Origin: Oryzias latipes
Taxonomy: Eukaryota > Chordata > Actinopteri > Beloniformes > Adrianichthyidae
Direction: 5' to 3'
NCBI RefSeq assembly: GCF_002234675.1
Contig: NC_019860.2
Span: forward strand, 13,266,586-13,330,585
DNA length: 64,000 nt
Position numbers and translations under genes: made by a program. How positions within the stretch are numbered: the first letter of the stretch is position 1; each line of letters opens with the position of its first letter. Below the pieces are notes generated by a model. The model made no database searches. It was given only the letters and a program-made list of their open reading frames with translations, and was not told the origin of the DNA. Below, piece after piece: positions 1 to 11,389 of the stretch.

Positions 1-764
1 TGTTTTTCACGGGGGTTACGTTCCAAAAAGAACCCGTGATAGTCAAAAACCGTGAAGTAGAAACCTCTATTTTTTTTTTACAATTATGATACAATTAAAT
101 ACTCTATTATACATTGAAAAGAAAGAACAAACCATTTTATATGCTCCAGCATTTGTTTCACAAATCAAAGTACTTTAGAAACGTTTTTTAACAAATAACT
201 TCTGTTCTGTACTGTCAAATAATTTTAATCATCAATGTGAACAGAAGGCATCAAATCGCGGAGATTAGCCCCGCCCACCGCGACCCGCGTAATTGGATTA
301 AACGGGAGAAAATATAAAATGATCATTATGAAAAAATACAAAGTACAGTCGCACAAATAGTGACTCGGGTCTATTTAACTGCTCTAAATTCAGACTGAGC
401 CGCTGCATCCTGACTCCGCTCTGCAGATTTTTATTCTTTTAAAGCCCGCGGTGCAGCTGCAGGTGTGTTTGTTAGGGAGAAGAACATAGTGATCGGCAGT
501 TGGTGTCGCTCTTTTTTTCTTCTTCGTAAAAACATCCTTATAAACCGACATGCCAACATCAACAGAATTTGCAAGTACATAATGTAAATTTGGCAAGCTG
601 TTTTACGTACGTGTACATATTAAACTGCAACGTTATTGACGCACAGGTAGAGAAGAAGCGGAGTGACTTTTTAGCCAATCAGAATGCAGAACACAATGCA
701 CGCTGCAAATCCGTGAAGTAGCGAAACCGTGAAAAGTAAACCGTGTTATAGCGAGGGATCGCTG
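1..764. mobile_element. Tigger/pogo-like DNA transposon relic, left end cut by window edge
   Basis: AT-rich intronic DNA bounded by sequences that are roughly inverted copies of each other: the start has a 'cacgggggttacgttcc' motif and 'ccgtgaagtag', the end has 'gtgaaaagtaaaccgtg' and 'gcgagggatcgctg' followed by TA. The same terminal motifs and the internal 'aaccaatcag-atgtagaa'-like block recur in a shorter complete copy at 33805-34151, where the CAGTG ends and TA target duplication are visible. From family knowledge these ends resemble TcMar-Tigger/pogo elements of vertebrates. No transposase is recognisable, so this is non-autonomous or heavily decayed. It lies inside the actr3 intron before the first exon seen here. 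Confidence 0.5.
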
Positions 765-824
765 TAGTCCGTTTCTTGAAGTGTTCATAGTACAAGAAAA
801 AAACTGGATGTGTTTTTGCTTCAG

Positions 825-3413
825 GCTGTTTTGGCACTGGCCGCCTCCTGGACCTCCAGACAGATCGGAGAGCGAACGCTGACGGGAACTGTTATTGACA
901 GCGGCGACGGTGTCACACACGTCATCCCAGTGGTTGGTGTCACGGTCACACTCTTAACACTTGATCTTTTCTGAGTCTTAAGCCTTAAACTTCTCCACTT
1001 CTGCTCTCCAGGCTGAAGGTTACGTCATCGGCAGTTGCATTAAACACATCCCCATCGCCGGGCGAGACATCACCTACTTCACTCAGCAGCTGCTACGAGA
1101 GAGGGAGGTGGGAATTCCTCCGGAGCAGTCGCTGGAGACGGCCAAAGCTGTCAAGGTGAACATGTCTCTTTCTTAGGAATAGTTCGCAACATTTGAATAA
1201 ATGGAAAAACCCTCCTGGGCAAAGAAAAAGCAAAAGAAGGAAGTTGTCAGATTCTTCTAACTTTCTTTTACTGCACTGCCCACTAGTGGCCAAATAGGAG
1301 AATTAAAAAAAAAGGCTTTATTGATGTTTTTCTTTTTCTCCCATTTTAAGGAGCGCTTCAGCTACGTCTGTCCGGATCTAGTGAAGGAGTTCAACAAGTA
1401 CGACACAGACGGCTCTAAGTGGATCAAGCAGTACACCGGGATCAACGCTATCTCTAAGAAGGAGTTCACCATTGATGTTGGATACGAACGCTTCCTCGGT
1501 CCAGAGATCTTCTTCCACCCCGAGGTACAAAAATGGTCAAGGACCTTCCCAACAGACCTGGCAGAAACCAATTCACTTTTCAAATGTTTTTGTTTTTTTA
1601 TTTCGTATAGTTTGCCAACCCAGACTTCACCCAGCCGATCTCGGAGGTGGTGGACGAAGTCATCCAGAACTGTCCCATCGACGTGAGACGCCCACTCTAT
1701 AAGGTATGCAATCTAAAACGAATGAAAGCTTGGGATGTCTCGGCCCAATTATGTCTTTGGAAATCAGGGCTGATCACTTACTTTCAGACTCAATCAAAAT
1801 TGGGAATAGATATTTCTTTTATTCTCATTATTATGATCACTGCCATTTATTTCAAACTTATTGTTACAGATTAATACTCTACTAGATGTCTGCATATTGG
1901 GAACAAATCGCCACACTTTCAGTAGTTCTGGATACTAAAATTACAGTCATCAAACTTTCTCCCAGGCCTATCACCAATTTTTACTAGCTGAAAGTTTTTT
2001 AGTTGATTATTCAAGCTGCTTGACACAAGTGCACTCTTTACGTTTTTTAAATGATAAAAGAAGTTGATTAAAATAAAAATAGGGGAAAAACTTGTTCCTG
2101 TTCATTTTGTATTTGTTCATTTGTGCATCAGATCGGAACTCTGTTTTCACAGATTCTTGAAGTCAAATGACTTGGATCTGGGCCAAAAATAAAATGTTAT
2201 TGGGGCATCCCTTATGAAAACCTCAGATATGTTGTTGATTTTGATCATTAATGGAAAAAAATAGGAGGGAATAAGAAATATCCATCCTTAGAAAGCATAT
2301 TTTCATACATAATTTACCGTATTTCCTGAATAAAACTGGTGGATTTTTGCATGGTTTGGAAGGGGTGTGACTGAAGCCATGTTCACACGCCTGTTTGAGC
2401 AGCCACTTCCAAGATTCTGCGTTTAAAACTCATAGTTATGCACGTATTAAAGACAGTCATTGGGCTCTACATACAAAATGTGCAGCCATTGAACATCCGT
2501 TACAAGTTAAACCAGGTTGAACTTTGACCAATTGGATTTGGTAGTGATGCATGGAGGACCTCCCTTTTAATTCATTAAAATGCCAACTCTTTGGGAATTG
2601 ATCACAAATGAGAAATTAATAATTGCGGGTTGTACCCGGCTCGAATTCCATGACACAATCTTATTTCAGAACAGAGCTGTTTAGGAAAAAGCCTGGGGCA
2701 AGCTTTGTGTGCTCCAGATGACATCCCCCTAAACCTACTACAAATCTTTTTTAATAAATAGCAACAACCACTAGAGGCCACTGTAGGTATGCGTATCAAT
2801 ATTTGCTACTGACGGCAAGAAGCAACGCTGAATTGTTAAGAAGTGAAAAAGATTCAACAAATTTAAAGTGATATAAAGAGTTTAGTTAAATATTTCGGAT
2901 ATTCTTTATGCTATAGTTGGCGGAATAACTTGGCATTTCTCTGTTTCTGCAGAATGTCGTTCTGTCCGGAGGCTCCACCATGTTTAGGGACTTCGGCAGA
3001 CGACTGCAGAGAGACCTCAAGAGGACCGTGGACGCCCGGCTTAAGATCAGCGAAGAGCTAAGTGGTGGCAAATTGAAGGTAAAATCCGCCATACAAGTGA
3101 AGTTGATCTTTAGGGTTAAAGTTTGGTTCAACTGTTGCTTCTCGTCTGCAGCCGAAGCCCATCGACGTGCAGGTCATTACTCACCACATGCAGAGATACG
3201 CCGTGTGGTTTGGAGGATCGATGCTGGCATCTACCGTGAGTGTTCCTCTTCTCTCTCAGCCTAAAAATGTAGGAGTCCTATTCCCAATCTGAGCAAAACA
3301 TAATCTCCTGTGTGCAGCCGGAGTTCTACCAGGTGTGTCACACCAAAAAAGACTACGAGGAGATCGGGCCGAGCATCTGTCGCCACAACCCCGTGTTTGG
3401 AGTCATGTCTTAG
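825..3413 (+). CDS. actr3: Actin-related protein 3 (Arp3), seven C-terminal coding exons
   Basis: Arp3 is an actin-fold ATP-binding subunit of the Arp2/3 complex, which nucleates branched actin filaments in the cytoplasm. Coding exons are 825-932, 1012-1155, 1351-1524, 1611-1703, 2953-3078, 3152-3235 and 3318-3413, all phase 0 and all with AG/GT borders. Together they give 273 residues plus a stop. Matched to the 418-residue vertebrate protein from memory, this is residues ~145-418; the first exons lie upstream of the window. Visible family motifs are [16 protein letters not shown] (second phosphate loop), [35 protein letters not shown] and the C-terminus [29 protein letters not shown] and [14 protein letters not shown] fit actr3 rather than the ACTR3B paralogue, which differs at these places. 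No frameshift or stop is seen, so it should be functional. The intron 1704-2952 (1.25 kb) carries a dispersed repeat. Confidence 0.96.
2385..2830. repeat. Dispersed repeat family R, copy 1 (in actr3 intron)
   Basis: It shares phrases with two other places in the window: 'ctctacatacaaaa-gtgcagccat-gaa', a '(g)accaatt...ggatttggtagtga' block, and a block with 'aatagagctgt', followed at the other copies by 'ccaagcctcttccaact'. The related copies are at about 4270-4870 and 49070-49690. I cannot assign a class; no coding sequence or clear terminal repeats were found. Confidence 0.45.
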
Positions 3414-4020
3414 GAGAAGCGTGTTTAGCATAGGTTTGAGTGGAGAAATAAAAGAAAATTTTAAAAAACAGACAAATAAGGATAAGGAGCAGCAGAACTA
3501 AACATCCCACCAAAGTCCACGGGGCTTTGCACTGATGAGTGGAGCGACAGCGGACCAAACAAACTGCAAAAGCAGTTTTTTTGCGTGAGTTAAAGGAACA
3601 AGAAATCTGCTTAAAGAAAAAAAAGAAAATGTTTACCACAAGAAAATATCTCAAAACTGTGCGTGCCTCGTATGTGTGTTCGTACGTCGTTAAAGGTTTG
3701 CAATGAATCATGTATGTATGCTCTTTTGTTGGGGTTGAGAGGTTTTTTGTATGTATTTTGAGAAAAAAAAGGAAAAAATCAACAAAGATTTGACAGGAAA
3801 TGTGGGACCTCTTCGACAAACTTGGCCTCCAGAAAATTGTAGACTTTTCAAACGCTTTGCATTCCTTTGGTTTTGTATTTGAACCAATCACCTCTGAAAA
3901 GTGTGTATGATAATTATCATGACTGTTTTCGGACCGTCACTGTTGCTTCAGTTGTACTGTACCAAATACAATCTCAGAAAACGGCATTCTAATAAATGCC
4001 AAAGATGGATTTCCACATTT
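3414..4020 (+). other. actr3: actr3 3' untranslated region
   Basis: The stretch runs from the TAG stop at 3411-3413 to just beyond an AATAAA polyadenylation signal. It has no conserved reading frame. It ends about 12 bases before the first TTAA-type miniature transposon. The 3' end position is inferred from the signal, not observed. Confidence 0.7.
3991..3996 (+). terminator. actr3: polyadenylation signal AATAAA of actr3
   Basis: A canonical AATAAA lies 578 bases after the stop codon. T/G-rich sequence (tttgtctctgtgtgttcc) follows 20-40 bases downstream, as expected of a vertebrate cleavage and downstream element. Cleavage is probably near 4010-4020. Confidence 0.75.
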
Positions 4021-4032
4021 GTCTCTGTGTGT

Positions 4033-4202
4033 TCCTTGTGCTATCCTATGGGGTCCAGATGACCCCCCCCTTACATTGACGCGTTATCCCTACCATGACA
4101 AAGGTGGATAAAGGATTTCATCAAAACCTTGGACATCAATGAAGATCACATATTGAAGAAAAAAGGTTTAGCACACTGTCTTGTGGGGTCTAGATGATGA
4201 AT
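4033..4202 (+). mobile_element. TTAA-type (piggyBac-like) MITE, copy 1, truncated
   Basis: It matches the left and middle parts of the 205 bp element defined by copies at 20116-20321 and 49228-49425 (ccttgtgctatc start, 'accatgacaaaggtggataaagg' core region, 'gtctagatga' near the right). The right terminus is missing. It sits directly after the inferred actr3 polyadenylation site. Confidence 0.75.
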
Positions 4203-4269
4203 GTAGGAAATTCAGGAAAGTAGGCAATCAAAGCTAGTTTCTGCATCCTACTGAAAATAATTACATGCA

Positions 4270-4870
4270 CACCCAATGTGTGTTTCATTTCCATCTGCGT
4301 GCCTCGTACTGGTTTGACCATTTTTTTCACCTGCTGGCAGCCTGTATCCAATGCAGTTATGACTCAGGCCGGAAGCAATGTTCACACCGGTCTTAGAAAT
4401 GCATATTCAAGTGACAAATTTCAATAAAAAGTCTATGCAAACACGGATGCCTGTATCGGACTTCCACGTTTCAAACTCTTGTATTTACGCTTTGCTACGC
4501 GAATATCCAAGCGTGACCGTTGAACGGCCACTGAAAGTTAAACAGTTGAATTTTGACCAATCAGAGACTCAGAGTTGGTAGTGAGTTATTGGTAGAATTC
4601 TTTTGGTTTAGTTTATTGGTCTTGATGGCAACATTAATGTTTGCACTTTGTGCCCGTTCACAGTATAACACCAAGTCTTTCATTTATCTAAATAGAGCTT
4701 TAAAAAGGACAACTTTGGAGCAAGATTTGCAGCACTTTGACATTTCACACCAAGCCTCTTCCAACTGTTTGTAAATGCGTTAGTACCAGGTGACAATAAT
4801 CTAGTGTAAACACCATATGCTAAAAAATGCATTCAAGAATCTGCAACACATGCCCGATGTGAACATGGCG
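4270..4870. repeat. Dispersed repeat family R, copy 2
   Basis: It resembles 2385-2830 and 49070-49690 in the same order of blocks: 'gttcacac', 'gaccaatcagag...ttggtagtga', 'aagtctttcat', 'aatagagctt', 'ccaagcctcttccaactgt', then 'gtgtaaacacc'. No transposase or reverse transcriptase is visible; the class is unknown. Confidence 0.45.
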
Positions 4871-4879
4871 AAACAGTTG

Positions 4880-5571
4880 AACACCGGAATTCTGCATTAC
4901 TGAAATTTTAAAAGGACTTTTCAGAGTAACTGGCTGATGTTTTTATATATTTTTTGTAAGTAGGTCCAGGAAATGTATTGGAGATGTACGAATCTTCCAT
5001 GAGGGTCCCTTCGGTCTCTTTGTGATCTCAGAGTAGTCCATACAGAATTATTGGATTGATAAGATAATTCTGTTTCGTTTTGTTGCAACATAAAAACACA
5101 AAATGTAATGTACTGTAATTTTACAACCATTTCAATATGTTTCTGTTACACAAACATTGTCATGGTTTAAACATTACATTTTACATTTATGTCACAGTAA
5201 ATTTGAAAATACAAAATATAACTAAACTGTTTTTACAGGTTTTACCCTTCGAATATTAATGGAATATATTTTGAAAAGCTTAGATAAACATAAATTAATC
5301 AGTATGTTGAGTCAATGATGCTAGGTTTACATAAACACACATGCACTGGCTCAAATGCAAGCATGCACACACACACATGTATATATGTTGGTGTGTATAA
5401 AAAATGTAACAGATTGATGTATCAAAAAAATCATTTGGGGTCAAATTCTGATCTGCTTAAAGTGAACGACAAACCAGATTGTACATTTGAAACAAACAAA
5501 CAAATCAATAAATATAAAACAACTTTAGGGTGGTGCAGTTTGAGTTCATTTATGTTTGTTTTTAAAAATCA
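4880..5571. other. Intergenic, no gene seen
   Basis: AT-rich sequence with one short CA-rich patch near 5330-5390. I see no exon-like open frame with splice signals, RNA gene or recognisable transposon here. Confidence 0.5.
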
Positions 5572-6840
5572 CCCCGTACCCCCCACCAGGGAAGGGGTAG
5601 GGGACAGATGGTCCTAGGTCCCACCTTCCGTGCGTGTATGTGTGTTTGAGAGGGTCTGTGTGTGCGTGTGTGTGTGTTTATGTTGGAATGTATATTTTGG
5701 GGGGGAGGGGTGTGTGTACTAAGGGGGGTGCAGTTAAAATTGGCGGGTAGGGCACTGAGGGGACATCTCCTGATTATTCACAGTGATGTCCCCTCACCCT
5801 CCCCACAAAGGGGCCTTAAATGTCTAAGGTGCGGTTAAAATTGGCAGGTAGGGTGCTGGGAGGACATCTGCTGCTTGCTGGAAGTGATGTCCAAGCACCC
5901 CCCCTACCAAGGGCCCTACATGTCTAAGGTGCAAATAAAACCGAAAGAGGGGGGGCCCACTCCATACGGCAACCATAGGAGGGGGGCCACTGCCAAGTAG
6001 CTCCCCCCCCAGGCGTATCGCAGGCTAAACCCCCCACCCCCTCACCCTAATATGAGGTAATATGAGGAAGGGGGTAAGTTGGGGACAGCTGGTAGACTGT
6101 CCCCCGGTGGTCAAACAGCCGTCCCCCAGCCCCCCCCCCCCCCCCCCCCCCCCCCCCAGCATAGGGGCCCGGTCCCCCCCAGACCAGGGGCCCCATCCCC
6201 GGAGGCGCCGACACACCCGGCCCAGCTCCACCCACCCCACACAGAGAGAGAGGAGCCAGAAAGCCCCGGCCCCCCGGAGCAAGCCCAGGCCCCCACCCCC
6301 AAGCGCCGGCCCTAGAAGAGCTCTGTTCAGGCCTCGACTGGACCAAAGCAGCCAACCGGCCGGGGCCGCCCCACAAGACAGGGCCGACAAGACCCCCACC
6401 CCACCCCAGACCCCGCAGCCGAAGCAGATGACCCCCAGAGCGACCGGGGGCCCCAAGAGGGTTGTCCCGTCCCGTCCCAGAGCCAGGGAAGGGCTGATCC
6501 CAGCCCCAGGTGCAGATGGGCAGCCCACCCAGCGCCGCTGCCCCCCCCCCCCAAGCAGGGCCCCCGCCAACCCCCCCCAACACAGACAAAGGGATCAACC
6601 CCCCAAGCCAATCCGGGCCGCCACCCCACCCCCCCACCATGCACCCCCACACCCAAGCCCAGAGGACCACGCAGCGCCCCCGCCCGCCCCACCCAGGCAC
6701 CGGACCCGGCCCCCCGACCAACGTAGCCCCTACCATCCCCCGCCGGCCGCCAGAGGCCCCGAGCCCCACCCCCAACCCCGGCAGAAGGACAAGGAGCGGC
6801 GACGACCAGGCCCCCCCACCCCCTAAGTCACGGAGTTAGC
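5572..6840 (-). other. GC-rich 3'UTR of the L1-type LINE
   Basis: On the minus strand this is a run of G-tracts broken by short spacers (6120-6840), followed by a more mixed part (5572-6120) with a TG/CA-rich patch near 5630-5690. The mixed part is repeated in inverse orientation at 26668-27230 and in the same orientation at 43205-43720. Mammalian L1 3'UTRs also carry a G-rich polypurine tract (family knowledge); the analogy here is inference. The long Pro- or Gly-rich open frames it creates on both strands are composition artefacts. Confidence 0.7.
6130..6157. repeat. 28-base poly-C tract
   Basis: An unbroken C run within the LINE 3'UTR, so a G run on the LINE sense strand. The assembled length may be unreliable because such homopolymers are hard to sequence. 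Confidence 0.9.
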
Positions 6841-6948
6841 CATGGGAGACCAGAGAGACTGAATTCTTCCAAAGTTACTTGAACTTTGGGCTGACATTTT
6901 TTTCCAAGCTGATATGATCAAGCAGCAGATTTCTGTGTTGACTTATAT

Positions 6949-8598
6949 TTATATTTTCTCTGACAGGTTGATCTTCCCACATAACGCCTGTTCCAAGTCT
7001 AACCATGAGTTGGTTTCTGGATTATTTTTTAACCATTTTAAGATGTATTGTAATCTATTTGCAAGAAAGTAATTGTGGAAGTTAGGTAATTCTAATCCTC
7101 CACAGCTTTTTGCAGATTTTAAAGTTTTTAGACTAATTCTTGCAGGTTTATTGTTCCATAAAAAGCTTGATATGGATGAGTCTAATGTTTTGAACCATTT
7201 TAGTGGCGGTTGTGTGGGAATCATTGAGAAGAGATAATTAACTTTGGGTACGATTTTCATTTTTACTGTGGCTACTTTGCCCATAAGGGACAGAGGCAGG
7301 TTGGTCCAGCGTGTTAGATCGTCCTGTATGTTTTTCAGTAATGGGGTGTAGTTTAGCTGCACCAGTTCTGATAGTTTGGGGGAAAAATTGATACCTAGAT
7401 ATTTGATATTTCCTGATTTGACTGGTATTGTGAGTCTTTGTTCCGCATTCCTGTTGAGTTGTAATAAAACAGATTTATTCCAATTAATGGAATAGTCTGA
7501 TATGGAGGAGAATTCATTAATGATTGTTGCTGTTTCATTTACAGAATGTAAATTACTTAAAAACAGTAATATGTCATCCGCATAGAGACTAATTTTATGA
7601 TGGCTGTGTTTGGTTTTAATTCCATTAATGCTCTCATTCTGTCTTATTGCTGCAGCTAAAGGCTCAATAAATATAGCAAAAAGAGAAGGAGAGAGTGGGC
7701 AACCCTGTCTGGTTCCTCTTCCAAGAAAAAACCTGTTGGAAATCTGTTTATTAGTTCTAACTGATGCATTGGGGTTGTGATATAATATTTTGATCCATTT
7801 GATGAATGATTCTCCAAAATCAGGGGGCAGCAATAAGGAACTTCCAGTTTACTCTGTCAAAAGCTTTTTCAGCATCCAGCGATAATATAGTCATTTCGTG
7901 GTTTTTAATGGTGGCAAAGTCTATTATATTAACAAGTCTTCGGAGATTGTCATCCGAGTGTCTGCCTTTGATGAATCCAGTTTGGTCGAAGTGAATTATG
8001 TGAGGAGTGATTTTTTCTATTCTCTGTGCTAGTGCTTTGCAGATCATTTTTACATCTGCATTGATTAGAGAATTGGGGCGATAGCTTGAAGGACTATTGG
8101 GATCTTTGTCTGGTTTTAGAAGGAGGATTATGTTGGCTGAGTTCATGTTAGGTGGTAGAGATTGGCTTTCCTTGATAAATGTGACCGTTTTATAAAACGT
8201 TGGTGCCAGCTGTTCCCAGAATTCTTTATAAAACTCAGCAGGAAAGCCGTCAGGTCCTGGTACTTTACCATTAGGCATTAGTAACAGAGCTTCATGAAGT
8301 TCAGACAACGAGAGCGGAGAGTCTAAGTTTGTGATTTGATCCTCATTTAACCTGGGTAGGTTTACATTATTAAGAAATGAGTCAATACTTCGCTCTGACG
8401 GATTGATCTGTGGTGTGTACAAGTTTTTATAAAAGTTTTCAAATGCTTTATTAATTTTGACCGGATCGTGAGTGACATTTCCTGTTTGGTCCATAATAGA
8501 AGTGATTGTTGATTTTTCTCTATTAATTTTAAGCTGATTAGCCAGAAATTTGCCAGATTTATTAGAGTTTTCAAATCTTTCAAGTGGTTTAAGTTGAT
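6949..8598 (-). pseudogene. L1-type ORF2 reverse transcriptase fragment, frameshifted
   Basis: The protein would copy LINE RNA into DNA at the target site. Two open stretches, 8598-7820 and 7833-6949, are in different frames with a break near 7820-7833. Visible motifs in order are PNGKVPGPDGFPAEFYK (RT block 1), DQTGFIKGRHSDDNLRR, LSLDAEKAFDRVNW (first catalytic Asp), GTRQGCPLSPSLFAIFIEPL, ISLYADDILLFL (YADD box), KYLGINF, and LSLMGKVATVKMKIVPKVNYLF (thumb). The endonuclease domain upstream is absent because of 5' truncation. Stop TAA follows EKI at 6949; a stretch resembling a normal ORF2 C-terminus (QSLWSPMANSV) appears out of context near 6830-6870, suggesting an internal deletion. Confidence 0.9.
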
Positions 8599-8599
8599 T

Positions 8600-10690
8600 T
8601 GATTAACAACTTGCGTGTTACAGATCGTTCGTGGTTGGATTGTAGGAAGTCAAATGGATTAAAAAAATAATTGTTAAACCACTAATATATAATGGCTCTG
8701 TCATTTTTTCTAACCTTCGTTGTCATCCTCCTGTGCAGAGCTCCCAGCTGTGTCCTGCTCTTTTCTGTTCAGGAAGTTGGTCTCAAGGCAAAACTCTGAC
8801 TTGTGCTCTTGATCGAAAAACTCTTCATCTTTAGACTAATTTTGGTTCTTCATCTCGTCCCCATTCTCTTTCTCTTTAGTAGCAGCTTCCTCCAGCTCTG
8901 TCACCTATTCTTCATCCTTATAACTTCCATTCTCAGCTTCATCCCTGACTTTTGTAATAGTAAAAACAAAATGATAGTTAAAGAGCCACTCCAATCAAAT
9001 GGTCTTTTAACATTTTCTTGTTCCTTTTTCCTGATGATGGGGTCATATATAAGGAAAACTGAGATTAAAATAGTGTTTCTGAGTTTTACTTCATTTAAAT
9101 GATTGTAAAGCAACAACAGGCAAAATAAAGGCTTTTTAGAAAAGCTTGTAGTTATGTAGAAGCTATCAGCAGGGCACAAGCTCCGCTCCATTCTGATGCA
9201 TCCACTTGCAGACACATAGATCCATGAACGACTTTGTTTGCACCAACTGAGCCAGCATCTGGCTCAGAACTGTACAGCTGGACAGCTCCAATATTTCTTC
9301 ACCATTTCTGTTGCGCCAGTAACAATAGATGTGTTTGTGAGTGCCTGTAAGCTAGCAGAAGAGAGACTAAACAGATGGGTGATGGGAAGTGGGGGCGGGC
9401 TTGCTTTGTGCCAATGTAGCAGGATGAGTTAATTGGGCTCCCAGGTGTAAGCACTGCAGTCCTGGTGCTGCTAATTAGCACCAGGCCATCTATATAGCGG
9501 GACTAAGCTGGCTTCTGCTCATTCCTGCCGGAGACAGCCTCCCTGGGTTCCTGCACCTGGAAATGCAGCGATGTGGATGTCACCACTCCAGGTCATACAG
9601 CCAGTGAGCGTGTGACTGGGGTGGAGGCGAACTGGAACGGAGCGCATCGCTCCAGTTCCTTGTGATATCCCCCACTGACTGGTATGTGTGTGATGTGCGC
9701 CTCTTCACCCTGCATGTCCTCTGGTTGCAGAGGTAATGCCCTGCTGCCTGTTTTCTGGTTTGCCTCCACAGGTTGTCTGGTGGAACCCGCTGCTGCTGTA
9801 CAGAGTTTTGGTCCTTTTTGTGAAAGTGTCCGTAGGTGTTCTCTACACGCCCCACCCCCATCCGCTTTGGTGGTCCAACGAGGGAGTCACTGACGGCGGC
9901 GTCTGCTCCCCCCTCACACTTCGCCTATGGCCAACCACGTGACAGAGCAGGTGCTCCTGGGAGTTGGAGGCCGGTAGTGACGTGATTACACCTGCCGCTT
10001 CCTGACCACCTGTAAGGGACTCGGGTACACAAACTCTGGGACTTCACTGGTTTGCTGTGTTTTGCTTGTTTGCAACTAGCCTGTCATGGGGTATTGGTTG
10101 TTCTGTTCCAGTGTTGTTGGGGTACCCGTGCTATCAACAGGTGGGCTTGAGGCCCTTGATGTTATTTGTTTTCCCAGAATCTTGTTACCAGGATTCTGGG
10201 ATTTTTAGAAATTATGCATCAGACTGCAGAAGTTAGAGCTCTCACCACTGTGACGGGGTCCTCTGGTTCAGCTGAATTCTGGTCTGACTTCCTTACATCG
10301 ATCTTTTAGTATGTTACATCGTTTTGTTCAGCCTGGGCCAGGGAATCGCATATTCGTTTTTTGCGACATTCCGGAAAAAAATGTGCGAGCTCGCGAAGAT
10401 CGCAACAGTTGCAAATGCGCTACACATGTGCTTGCATGCTGTTTTCATCTGCTTAGGTGAAGTGTTGCTCACTTTGCAGAAAATTCATTTTCGCAGGGTC
10501 CTAGGTGTGTGCAGTTTTCGCTCAAAGATGCAGAAATTTTTCCAACTGCAAAAAAAAAATGATCCTTGCAGTCAGTGGCTGCAGGCCATAATATTATTTA
10601 AGTTTAAACCACATATTTGGTGATTAGTGTGGTTACTCTGCAAATAAGCATTAATAAGTGGGGAAAAAAGCACCTGTAAGAATTTTCAAA
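8600..10690. other. Gene-free, repeat-like stretch
   Basis: No supported exon. About 9430-10290 is less AT-rich and has LTR-like traits ('ctatatagcggg' TATA-like motif, then a ~700 bp non-coding tract and an out-of-context short open frame starting atgcatcagactgc near 10214), but I find no paired LTR or primer binding site. The 8990-9430 part also looks like dispersed repeat DNA. Class unresolved. Confidence 0.35.
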
Positions 10691-10827
10691 ATATGCATAA
10701 AAATGAGAACAAGAGGTTTAAATCAGTACGCAAACTCTTGTTTCTGAACTCTTGCTTCTGTGTCGACGTCACGAAGTTGGGCTGGTTGATGTTTCTGCTG
10801 CAGTTCTAACCTCCATGTCTTGTTCAG

Positions 10828-10916
10828 AAGCAGAAATCTGGAAAGACACTGAACGACCAACTGTCCCTGTTGATGAAGGAATATGGAGATTCCCTCACTG
10901 CTCAGGAAGGTCAAAG
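10828..10916 (+). other. Possible orphan exon, unknown protein
   Basis: The stretch has a good acceptor (a 'ctaac' branch-like motif and 'catgtcttgttcag') and an open frame reading KQKSGKTLNDQLSLLMKEYG and on to AQEGQR. A GT follows at 10917, or at 10910 for a shorter form. The frame in fact stays open to 11055. I do not recognise the protein, and it does not look like the ABCC4 sequence downstream. It may be an exon of a decayed gene or chance. Confidence 0.25.
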
Positions 10917-11389
10917 GTCAGGAGTGGGAATTGTGAAGGGGGAGCTTCCTGCATCTGTGCAGAAGATCGTTCAAGTCCCACCTGGTACTTTAGATTGTCA
11001 TAGGACATGCGGTCAAGGTCTTATTAAAAACTTCAATCTTTCAATGCTCCTTTGAACTCTGCCGTAGATACAGTTCTTAGATCTGCCACAATTCTGAAGG
11101 TAATGATTTAAAGTTTCTATTTTCATATTCACTTCTGTCTTTCTTCTCTAAACTGCATCAAGGAGTTTTTGGAAATTGACTCAGGAGAATATTGGCACAA
11201 AAGTGAAGTGTGAACTAAGTTACTGAAAGAACTTAAATGATTTTTTTTTATTTTCACCGACTTAAAAACGGCTCGGCCATGAGCCATCACTGAACAAACA
11301 CTCAGCTGTGGGTTAAAGAAACTCCAGGTTTTTCAGGGGTTCAGGCCAGAATCCAGGTCCACAGAGCTGAACCACAGATTTTTGGTCTT

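Larger units (their letters stand above)
5572..8598 (-). mobile_element. L1-type LINE copy: 5'-truncated ORF2 plus long GC-rich 3'UTR
   Basis: Read on the minus strand, 8598-6949 encodes an L1/Tx1-like reverse transcriptase and 6840-5572 is its non-coding, extremely G-rich 3' region. The 5' end stops abruptly inside ORF2 near 8598, the usual result of incomplete reverse transcription. The 3' end stops at the 'cccgtacc' block near 5572 without a poly-A tail. The parts missing here (a second GC-rich block, a T/C-rich block and a poly-A tail) are present in detached copies at 26668-28547 and 42362-43768, which join at the same block. This copy is dead: it has a frameshift and a shortened ORF2 C-terminus. 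Confidence 0.85.

Noticed and set aside
6047..6839. Long Pro-rich (+) and Gly-rich (-) open frames, up to 254 codons
   Set aside because: They come from the GC-rich LINE 3'UTR and are open on several frames of both strands at once. They have no domain and no start context.
9430..10290. LTR retrotransposon
   Set aside because: A TATA-like motif and LTR-like base composition are present, but I found no second LTR, primer-binding site or gag/pol motifs.
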